Assembly: GCA_035762175.1 (NCBI GenBank)
Contig: DASTPP010000186.1
Span: forward strand, 1-19,850
Origin: DASTPP01 sp035762175
GTDB lineage: Bacteria > Myxococcota_A > Polyangia > Polyangiales > Polyangiaceae
DNA: 19,850 bases
Direction: 5' to 3'
Below, in pieces: positions 14,066 to 19,850 of this stretch; position 1 is the stretch's first letter, and each line of letters opens with the position of its first letter. Below the pieces are notes generated by a model. The model worked only from the letters and a program-made list of their open reading frames with translations. It was not told the origin of the DNA and searched no databases. A program made the position numbers and the translations under genes.

Positions 14066-14869
14066 ATGAGCACGACGCCCGAGCGAAAGTTCACCGACGA
14101 GCAACTTGACGCGCACGCCGAAGAGCTGCGGCGCGACGGCATCTGCACCCTGCGCGGGCTCTTGCCGCGCGAGCTCATCGACGCCTGGGCCCGGGCCTTC
14201 GCGGCCCTGGTCGAGGCCCGGCGCGGCCGCCCGGGGGGGCTGGCGCCGCGGGGGCCGGGCCGCTTCTACGTGACGCTGCCGTGGGTCCCGCCCTTCGCCG
14301 ACGCGGCGGTGTTCGCCAACCCCGACCTCGTCGCGCTGCTCGAGCGCATCTTCCCCCAAGAGTACCGGCTCGTGCAGCTCGCCGCCGACACGCCCGAGCG
14401 GGGCTCGGCGTACCAAGAGGTGCACCGCGACTACCGGCCGCTCTTCACCGACCAGATCGTCACGCCGCTCTACGCGCTCGCGGTAAACTTCCCGCTTTGT
14501 GACGTGACGCCCGAGAACGGCCCGCTCGAGATGGCGCGCGGCACGCACGTGCTGCCGCGCGAGGTCGGGCTCGCGAAGGTGGCCTCGGGCGAGCGGCCGC
14601 TCGAGCAGTTCACCATGCGGGCCGGCGACGTCGCGGTGCGCACGCCCCTCGCGCTGCACCGCGGCACGCCCAACCTGACCGACCGGCCGCGGCCCATGGT
14701 CGTGCTCGGCTACGTCATGCACTGGCTGCACACGCCCAAGGTCGACCTCCGGGTGCCGCGGGCCTACTACGAATCGCTGCCGCCGGCGCTGCGCGCGCTC
14801 TTGCGCTGCGAGGTGGTCGACGAGCTGCGCGAGGACGCGGGCGAGTCGTACGTCGAGTTCGCGTACTGA
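14066..14869 (+). CDS. PhyH-family Fe(II)/2-oxoglutarate dioxygenase
   Basis: A 267-residue phytanoyl-CoA dioxygenase-like protein. The metal triad is visible: His120 and Asp122 in YQEVHRDYRP, and His198 in TPLALHRGTPNLT. An Arg in the following DRPRPMVV fits the 2-oxoglutarate carboxylate clamp. The ENGPLEMARGTHVLPR segment at 150-165 is the usual PhyH signature. Length is normal for the family. It would hydroxylate a small-molecule substrate using O2 and 2-oxoglutarate in the cytoplasm; the substrate is unknown. ATG 14066 has GAGG just upstream. The open frame extends far upstream (to 12464), but that part is antisense to the pentapeptide gene. It ends 34 bp before the GH43 gene, so the two are probably one operon. 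Confidence 0.92.
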   Translation: MSTTPERKFTDEQLDAHAEELRRDGICTLRGLLPRELIDAWARAFAALVEARRGRPGGLAPRGPGRFYVTLPWVPPFADAAVFANPDLVALLERIFPQEYRLVQLAADTPERGSAYQEVHRDYRPLFTDQIVTPLYALAVNFPLCDVTPENGPLEMARGTHVLPREVGLAKVASGERPLEQFTMRAGDVAVRTPLALHRGTPNLTDRPRPMVVLGYVMHWLHTPKVDLRVPRAYYESLPPALRALLRCEVVDELREDAGESYVEFAY

Positions 14870-14893
14870 GGGCCCGGCCCGAGCCCCCCCCAA

Positions 14894-14953
14894 GACGAGG
14901 CCCATGCCGAGCCCGCAGAAAGCGACGAGGCCCATGCCGAACCCGCAGAGAGC
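14894..14953 (+). repeat. 30-bp tandem duplication of a translation start region
   Basis: 14894-14923 and 14924-14953 differ at only a few bases. Each copy holds GACGAGG, CCC, then ATG and the next seven codons, so the GH43 gene has two equivalent, in-frame starts (14904 and 14934) ten codons apart. Confidence 0.85.
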
Positions 14954-16163
14954 GCCGACCAACCCGATCTTCCCCGGCTACTTCGCCGACCCCTTCGTCT
15001 GGGAGCACGCGGGCGCCTACTACGCCGTCGGCACCGGCGAGCTCGAGGCCGGGGGCGAGGCGGGCGGCGCGGGGGGCATCTTCCCGCTGCTCCGGTCCGA
15101 CGACTTCGTGACCTGGCGCCCCGCCGGCCGGGCCCTCGAGCCGCCCGACCCGGCCCTCGGCGACACCTACTGGGCGCCCGAGGTGACGTACGCCGAGGGG
15201 CGCTTTTACCTCTATTACTCGGTCGGCTTCGCCGACCGGCAGCACCAGCTGCGCGTCGCCGCGGCCGACGCGCCGCTCGGGCCCTACCGCGACCTCGACG
15301 CGCCGCTGACCGACCGCACGCGGTGCGCGTTCGCCATCGACCCGCACCTCTTTCAAGACGACGACGGGCAGCGCTACCTCTTTTACGCGACCGACTTCCT
15401 CGACTGCGAGGCGCCCCTGCGGGCGGGCACCGCCCTCGTGGTCGACCGGCTCGAGTCGATGACGCGCCTCGCGGGCGAGGCGCGCGTCGTCTTGCGGGCC
15501 CGGCACGACTGGCAGCGCTTCCTGGCCGAGCGCCCGATGTACGGCGGCGTCTACGACTGGCACACGCTCGAAGGCCCCTGCGTGCGCAAGCGCTCGGGCC
15601 GCTACTACTGCCTCTACAGCGGCGGCCGCTGGGAGACCGAGAGCTACGGCGTCGACTTCGGCGTCGCCGACCACGTGCTCGGCCCCTACGCCGACGCCTG
15701 CCCCGAGGGCCCCCGGGTGCTGCGCTCGGTGCCCGGCACGATCATCGGCCCGGGGCACACCTCGATCGTGCGCGGCCCCGACGGCGCCACCGACTACATC
15801 GCCTACCACGCCTGGGGGCCCGACCGGCGCGCCCGCCGACCGCACCTCGATCCGCTCGTCTGGGGCCCCGACGGCCCGCGCTGCCTCGGCCCGACCGTCG
15901 GCCCGCGCGAGCCAGCCGGGGCGGCCGAAGCGCGAGGGTTAGACCAGCTGTTCTTGTTCGGACCAGGAATCGGGCCGGGCGCGGCGGGGCCCCCGGCTGA
16001 AGCCGGGGGCAGCGGACGCCCGCTCGTGCCGCGCGGCGTCGGGTCGATTCGGACCGCAAAGCCCGCCCCCTCGCCGGGGGCCGGGCTCCCAAGGGCGCCG
16101 GCTTCCGGGCGAGCGCGCGACGCGGCGCGCGGCGCGAGAGCCCTGCCTCCGGCAGGGCTTTAA
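14904..16163 (+). CDS. GH43-family glycosidase with element-derived C-terminus
   Basis: A 419-residue frame. The first about 335 residues form a five-bladed GH43-type hydrolase. The catalytic base is Asp29 in NPIFPGYFADPFVW, the pKa-tuning Asp146 is in FAIDPHLFQDDDG, and the acid Glu223 is in TLEGPCVRKR. His285 in GPGHTSIV is the usual metal-site His. The family acts on arabinan, xylan or related furanosides; no signal peptide is seen, so it would work on imported oligosaccharides. The normal end is near PRCLGPTVGPREP (about residue 337). The remaining 80 residues (PGAAGPPAEAGGSG, then Arg/Ala/Pro-rich) come mostly from the palindromic element at 15943-16258, and its hairpin provides the TAA. 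Start is 14904, or 14934 in the duplicated start region. It is co-directional with PhyH. Confidence 0.87.
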   Translation: MPSPQKATRPMPNPQRAPTNPIFPGYFADPFVWEHAGAYYAVGTGELEAGGEAGGAGGIFPLLRSDDFVTWRPAGRALEPPDPALGDTYWAPEVTYAEGRFYLYYSVGFADRQHQLRVAAADAPLGPYRDLDAPLTDRTRCAFAIDPHLFQDDDGQRYLFYATDFLDCEAPLRAGTALVVDRLESMTRLAGEARVVLRARHDWQRFLAERPMYGGVYDWHTLEGPCVRKRSGRYYCLYSGGRWETESYGVDFGVADHVLGPYADACPEGPRVLRSVPGTIIGPGHTSIVRGPDGATDYIAYHAWGPDRRARRPHLDPLVWGPDGPRCLGPTVGPREPAGAAEARGLDQLFLFGPGIGPGAAGPPAEAGGSGRPLVPRGVGSIRTAKPAPSPGAGLPRAPASGRARDAARGARALPPAGL

Positions 16164-16258
16164 CGGCCGTTTCCGCGGGCGTTCGCTGCCCCCGGCTTCA
16201 GCCGGGGGCCGCCCGCCGCGCCCGGCCCGATTCCTGGCCGCATCAAACACGGTTGGTA
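15943..16258. mobile_element. MITE/REP-like palindromic element
   Basis: About 316 bp with large inverted arms: 15965-16023 and the reverse complement of 16175-16235 match over 59/61 bases with one mismatch and one two-base gap. Weaker similarity continues outward to ACCA at the left edge and TGGT at the right edge. The flanks repeat TTAG (15939-15942 and 16259-16262), or TTAGACC if the duplication is longer, as expected for a target-site duplication. Each arm contains a perfect 10-bp hairpin with GCCCCCGGCT stems (15989-16010 and 16188-16209), and the centre has another at 16139-16159. It encodes no transposase, so it would need one in trans. Confidence 0.65.
16139..16162 (+). terminator. 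Hairpin with 9-bp stem followed by T-run
   Basis: AGCCCTGCC (16139-16147), loop TCC, GGCAGGGCT (16151-16159), then TTAA. The stem is perfect and runs into a short T-stretch, as in an intrinsic terminator. It overlaps the final codons and the stop of the extended GH43 frame and lies inside the palindromic element. Confidence 0.5.
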
Positions 16259-16349
16259 TTAGACCGACCGCGCTCGATGGCGCCAAGAAGCGGCGTGGGG
16301 GCGTCGCCCGGGCAGACGGGGGCGCCGCGAAACGCCCGGCGCAGGCCGC

Positions 16350-17636
16350 TCAGGCGGGGGCGGCCAGCAGCGCGAGGTTGCGGGGGCTCCACGCGTCCGA
16401 GAAGAGTACGCCCGCCGCGACGGCGTAGCCGCGGGCCCCGAGCGCGCGGGCCCGATCGTAGAGCACGAAGACCTCGAGGACGCGCCCGAGGGCGTTGCGC
16501 GGCAGCTCGTAGCGGCGCGCGCGGGCGTACGACGCGGCGCCCGCCTCGGCGGCGCGGGCGAGCTCGGCGGCCGTCGGGGGGGCGAGGCCGCGGCGGGCGA
16601 GGGCGAAGCCGGCGAACTCGTCGAGGGGCGCGTGCGCGCGCCGCCGGTTGACGCCCGCGAGCTCTTCGCCGCGCCCGATCGAGAGGCCCCGCTCGCGCAG
16701 CAGCCACGCGAGGGCGCACCGGTTCTGCCGCGCCCGCAGGTTCTGCTCGAGCGAGGCCTCGACCCCCTCGGCCCGCTGGGCGAGGTTGCTCAGCCCGAGC
16801 ACCTCGCGCGGCCAGACGAGGCGCGCGGGGTCGACGCCGGCGGGGCTCTCGCGGGGTAGTCGGGCGGCCGCCCGCGTCTTCTGCAAGCAGCACGAGACGA
16901 GCGCGAGGGGCGCCCCCGCGCGGGACGCCGCGTCGAGGGCGAGATCGCCGAGATCGCCGCAGGCGTGCAGGCCGACGACGAGATCGCCCGCGCCGATCGC
17001 GAGGCCTTCGCGAAAGAGGTCGGCCGTCACGAAGGTCGCGGCGCCGCCCGCGGGCCGCGAAGGGGTCGCGGCGCCGCTCGCCGGGCGCGAAAGCGCCGTG
17101 GCGACGGCGACGCGAGCGGCGTCACGCTCGAGGCCGAGCGCCGGGCGGCCGAACGCCTCGGCGAGGTGGCGCGTCAGGTGGCCGTGGCCCGAGCCGACGT
17201 CGACGACGCGCGAGCAGGCCCGGGCGAGCGGCGCGCAGGCGGCGGCGAAGGCGACGACCTGGGCCCACTTGCGATCGCTCGCCCGCCGGCCCCGTACACC
17301 CAGGGGCAGGTCGCTCGGCGGCAGCGGGGCGAGCGCGGGGCCGAGGTCGGCGGGTGAGAGGGGGCCCACCGCAACGACGCGTTCGACCTCGCGCGCGAAG
17401 GCGAGCAGCGAGGGCGGCGCGCCCGCGACCCGCGAGAGCGCCGAGAGGCCCTCGCGCTCGGCCGCCGCGGTATCGTCGTCGGAGAGGCCGCGCAAGAAGG
17501 GCTCCCACCCGCGGGCGACGCACCAGGCGGGGGCCTCGCCGCCCTCGGCGCGCGCGAGCACCAGGTCGTGCGCGCCCTCGAGCAGGCGCGCGGCGCTCGC
17601 CCAGGCGCCTTCGAGGGCCCGCCCGCAGGGCTGCAT
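16350..17636 (-). CDS. METTL25/RRNAD1-like methyltransferase
   Basis: A 428-residue protein of the Methyltransf_32 type seen in eukaryotic METTL25 and RRNAD1. A basic DRKWAQV at 121-127 precedes the SAM-binding motif I VVDVGSGHGHL at 144-154 and an acidic LGLERD at 168-172. GLHACGDLGDLAL at 222-234 and SCC at 248-250 are the family hallmarks, followed by GLSNLAQR. The C-terminal 120 residues hold NRRRAHAPLDEFAGFALAR and YELPRNALGRVLEVFVLYDRA, also as in METTL25. The substrate is unknown; related proteins are thought to act on translation factors or RNA. Residues about 181-200 contain a duplicated SRPA(S/G)GAAT, a 30-bp tandem duplication at 17035-17094. ATG 17636 has a weak ribosome binding site. 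It is divergent from the ATP-grasp gene. Confidence 0.82.
   Translation of the reverse strand: MQPCGRALEGAWASAARLLEGAHDLVLARAEGGEAPAWCVARGWEPFLRGLSDDDTAAAEREGLSALSRVAGAPPSLLAFAREVERVVAVGPLSPADLGPALAPLPPSDLPLGVRGRRASDRKWAQVVAFAAACAPLARACSRVVDVGSGHGHLTRHLAEAFGRPALGLERDAARVAVATALSRPASGAATPSRPAGGAATFVTADLFREGLAIGAGDLVVGLHACGDLGDLALDAASRAGAPLALVSCCLQKTRAAARLPRESPAGVDPARLVWPREVLGLSNLAQRAEGVEASLEQNLRARQNRCALAWLLRERGLSIGRGEELAGVNRRRAHAPLDEFAGFALARRGLAPPTAAELARAAEAGAASYARARRYELPRNALGRVLEVFVLYDRARALGARGYAVAAGVLFSDAWSPRNLALLAAPA
17035..17094 (-). repeat. 30-bp tandem duplication inside the METTL25-like gene
   Basis: 17035-17064 and 17065-17094 are similar copies starting GTCGCGGCGCCG on the plus strand. 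They encode the doubled SRPASGAAT / SRPAGGAAT loop between motif I and the next strand of the methyltransferase, and keep the frame. Confidence 0.7.
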
Positions 17637-17754
17637 GGCGGGGGCACCCTACCACGCGCCGTCGGGGGCGGGGCCGGGCGCGAGGCTCGCCGGGGCCCGG
17701 CACGACACCTGCTTCGCGGCGCCGGGTGTGACGCTCGCGACTTCCCCTCCCCTG

Positions 17755-18963
17755 GTGCCGCTTCGGCGGCGGCGCCCCCCCGCCCTCGTGCTCGGCGATC
17801 TGACGCTGGTGCGGCCGCACGGCATGGCGGGCATCCCCGTCGTCGTTGGCACGACCGACCCGGACGACGTCACCCTGCGCTCGCGCTACGTGAGCGGCCA
17901 CGTCGTGCTGCCGGGCTTCGAGGGGGCGGGGCTCGAGCGCTCGGCGGTCGCGCTGCTCGAGGTCGGCGCCCGGCTCGCCGACGCCTCGGGCGGGCGCGTG
18001 CCGCTCGTGTACGGCACCGACCGGCACCTCGAGCTCTTGTATCGGTACCGGCGCGAGCTCGCTCGCTACTACCTCTTCTTGCTGAACGACGACGAGCTCG
18101 GCTGGGCCCTGCACGACAAGGCCCGCTTCGCGGCGCTCTGCGAAGCGCGCGGGGTGCTCGCCCCGAAGACGGTCGAGCCCGGGGCCGAGCCGGCGCGGGC
18201 GCTCGCGGGGCTCGCGGGGCCGGTGGTGGTGAAGCCCAGGTGCAAGGCGTCCTGGGCCGTGCTCAAGGCCGAGCTCTTCGGCGGCGCGGGCAAGGCGCGC
18301 GCGTTCGCGTCCCCCGAAGAGTTGCTCGCGCACCCCGGCTTTCGCAAGCACGCGGCGGCGCTGCTCGTGCAAGAGCGGGTCGACTGCGACACCGCCGGGC
18401 TCTGCTCGTTCCACGGTTTTGCCGACGCCGAGGGCCGGCTGCTCGCGTCGTTCTGCGGGCGCAAGGTGCGCACGTACCCCGCGTTCGCGGGCGAGAGCTC
18501 GCTCATCGAGCTCACCGACGACCCGGCCGTCGATCGGGCCGGGCGCGCGGCCGCGGGCGCGCTCGGGCTGAAGGGCCCCTTCAAGATCGACCTCGCCCGC
18601 GATCGCGCGAGCGGGCGCTACTACACGCTCGAGGTCAACGCCCGCTACACCTTGTGGAACTACCTCGGCGCCGCCCACGGCGTGAACCTGCCGGCGATCG
18701 CCTACGCCTACCTGGTCGAGGGCCGGGCGCCGGCCGCGCCCCCCGCGTACGCGCCGACCTACCGCTGGCTGAACTTCTACCGCGACGCCCGGGCCTTCCG
18801 CGAGGGGGGCCGGCGGGGCTGGCGCGCCGCCGCCGCGTGGGCCTCGTCGCTCTCGCCGCGGCGCCTCGTCTACGAGCTCTTCGCCTGGACCGACCCCGCG
18901 CCCTTTCTGCATTGGGCCGGCCGCGCCGCCGCCCGCAAGGCGCTGCGGAGGGCCTGGGCGTGA
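17755..18963 (+). CDS. ATP-grasp ligase of unknown substrate
   Basis: About 402 residues from GTG 17755; the start is uncertain (GTG 17788 and ATG 17635 are also in frame). I start here because homology-like sequence begins with PPALVLGDLTLVRPHGMAGIPVVVG. The ATP-grasp fold is shown by ALHDKARFAALCEARGV (118-134), PVVVKPRCK with Lys160, LLVQERVDCD (203-211), the FCGRKVRTYP segment, and the metal-binding LEVNARYTLWNYLG with Glu293 and Asn295. These enzymes join a carboxylate to an amine with ATP, via an acyl phosphate. The group resembles carboxylate-amine ligases annotated only as 'ATP-grasp'. The C-terminal about 80 residues (YRWLNFYRDARAF...FAWTDPAPFL) are an accessory region. Its stop overlaps the GTG of the next gene. 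Confidence 0.85.
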   Translation: MPLRRRRPPALVLGDLTLVRPHGMAGIPVVVGTTDPDDVTLRSRYVSGHVVLPGFEGAGLERSAVALLEVGARLADASGGRVPLVYGTDRHLELLYRYRRELARYYLFLLNDDELGWALHDKARFAALCEARGVLAPKTVEPGAEPARALAGLAGPVVVKPRCKASWAVLKAELFGGAGKARAFASPEELLAHPGFRKHAAALLVQERVDCDTAGLCSFHGFADAEGRLLASFCGRKVRTYPAFAGESSLIELTDDPAVDRAGRAAAGALGLKGPFKIDLARDRASGRYYTLEVNARYTLWNYLGAAHGVNLPAIAYAYLVEGRAPAAPPAYAPTYRWLNFYRDARAFREGGRRGWRAAAAWASSLSPRRLVYELFAWTDPAPFLHWAGRAAARKALRRAWA

Positions 18964-19784
18964 GCGTCTACGGCGTGATCGCCGACGTCCACGGCAACCT
19001 GGCGGCGCTGCGGGCCGCGCTCGCGTTCTGCGCCGAGCGCGGCGTCTCGCGGGTGCTCTGCCTCGGCGACGTCGTCGGCTACAACGCCGAGCCGAACGCC
19101 TGCGTCGACCTCGTGCGCGGCCTCGGCGCCGTCACCGTCGCCGGCAACCACGACCGCATCGCCGCGCGCGAACTCGGCTTCGGCCGCTGCGGCGACCAGG
19201 CCGCCTTCGCCCTGCGGCGCACCCGCCGGACGCTGGGCGAGGGCGCCGGGCGCTTTCTCGCCGCCCTGCCGCTCGGGCGCCTGGTCGAGGGCGACATCTA
19301 CCTGACGCACGGCGGGGTCGACGACGTCTGCCGCTACCTGCGCGGGGCCGGGGCGGTGGCCGCCGAGGCGGCGCTCCTCGGGCGGCGGGCGCCCGGCGTG
19401 CGCCTCTGCCTCTTCGGCCACACCCACGAACGGAGGCTCTACGAGGTGCGCGGCGGCGTCGCGGTCGAACGGGACACGACCGGCGAGGTCGAGGTCTCGG
19501 CCCGGGGCGCGGTCTTCTTTCTCAACCCCGGCTCGGTCGACGCGGCCCGCAAGTCGGGCGAGCGCTTCGCCGAGGTCGCCCTGCTCGACGCCTCCCGGCG
19601 CACGGCGTCGTTCCACCGCGTGGCGTACGACCACGAGGGCGCCGAGGGGCGCGCCGCGCGCGAGGGCTACCGCATGGCCCCGGCCGACCGCTGGGCCTAC
19701 GGCGCGGCCAAGCGCGCGCGGCGGGCCGCCCGCGGCGCCCTCGCGCGGCTCGGGCTCCGCCCCCCTTCGCCCGACGGGGCCTAG
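18960..19784 (+). CDS. Calcineurin-like metallophosphoesterase
   Basis: A 274-residue enzyme. Start GTG 18960 overlaps the TGA of the ATP-grasp gene (GTGA), which implies translational coupling and a joint task. The metal motifs are complete: D9-x-H11 in IADVHGN, GDVVGYN (36-42), GNHD (62-65), THGG (116-119) and GHTH (153-156). GDVVGYNAEPN places it in the YfcE/MPP-like group related to diadenosine tetraphosphatase-like or cyclic phosphodiesterases; the substrate is not predictable. The last 50 residues (REGYRMAPADRWAYGAAKRARRAARGALARLGL) are a basic helix beyond the catalytic domain. It could process the product or by-product of the ligase. Confidence 0.92.
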   Translation: MSVYGVIADVHGNLAALRAALAFCAERGVSRVLCLGDVVGYNAEPNACVDLVRGLGAVTVAGNHDRIAARELGFGRCGDQAAFALRRTRRTLGEGAGRFLAALPLGRLVEGDIYLTHGGVDDVCRYLRGAGAVAAEAALLGRRAPGVRLCLFGHTHERRLYEVRGGVAVERDTTGEVEVSARGAVFFLNPGSVDAARKSGERFAEVALLDASRRTASFHRVAYDHEGAEGRAAREGYRMAPADRWAYGAAKRARRAARGALARLGLRPPSPDGA

Positions 19785-19850
19785 AGCGGTTGCCGGGCTC
19801 GTGGCGACTGCCTGAAGGCGGGGGCCCCACGGTCTGAGCCGGAGGCGAGT

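Noticed and set aside
16648..17634. Long plus frame upstream of the ATP-grasp gene
   Set aside because: It lies opposite the METTL25-like gene, is Arg/Ser/Ala-rich and shows no motif.

Overview
The window is very GC-rich throughout, with many long open frames that are only antisense shadows. It carries several lipoproteins with acidic or Gly/Ser-rich linkers, a beta-propeller lipoprotein of the NVWA...HWNG..W type, a pentapeptide-repeat protein and Uma2/Rpn-like nucleases. This mix suggests a chromosome of a Myxococcota-type (former delta-proteobacterial) bacterium. That is inference from protein style; no rRNA or tRNA gene is present to confirm it.

Layout: (1) 1-2000: two small minus-strand lipoproteins of unknown role, separated by a gene-free stretch with two strong palindromes. 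(2) 2090-4870, plus strand: a decayed LysR C-terminus, a coiled-coil lipoprotein, a single-domain FAD oxidoreductase and an RBBP9/YdeN-type serine hydrolase. (3) 4945-6577, minus: an SDR with its own promoter, downstream of a bacterial NTAQ1-type N-terminal glutamine amidase. (4) 6731-9850: a beta-propeller lipoprotein (plus) facing a VWA lipoprotein (minus). The propeller frame has no stop at its natural end and runs antisense through the whole VWA gene. (5) 10145-12620, minus: a co-directional block of an Rpn/YhgA-like C-terminal remnant, an MNT-HEPN fusion and a Uma2 nuclease. It abuts an orphan plus-strand C-terminal fragment and a 23/21-bp tandem repeat array. (6) 13085-13891, minus: a pentapeptide-repeat protein. 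(7) 14066-16163, plus: a PhyH-type Fe(II)/2-oxoglutarate oxygenase followed by a GH43 glycosidase, whose 3' end has been entered by a MITE-like palindromic element. (8) 16350-19784: a METTL25/RRNAD1-like methyltransferase (minus) divergent from a translationally coupled ATP-grasp ligase and metallophosphoesterase (plus).

I see no single complete new system. The best leads are the NTAQ1 homologue with its full Cys-His-Asp triad, the MITE-like element that supplies the tail of the GH43 protein, the nuclease/MNT-HEPN block with its broken edge, and the METTL25 / ATP-grasp / phosphoesterase cluster. Short tandem duplications, mostly of whole-codon length (30, 36, 39, 30 bp), recur in or next to genes.
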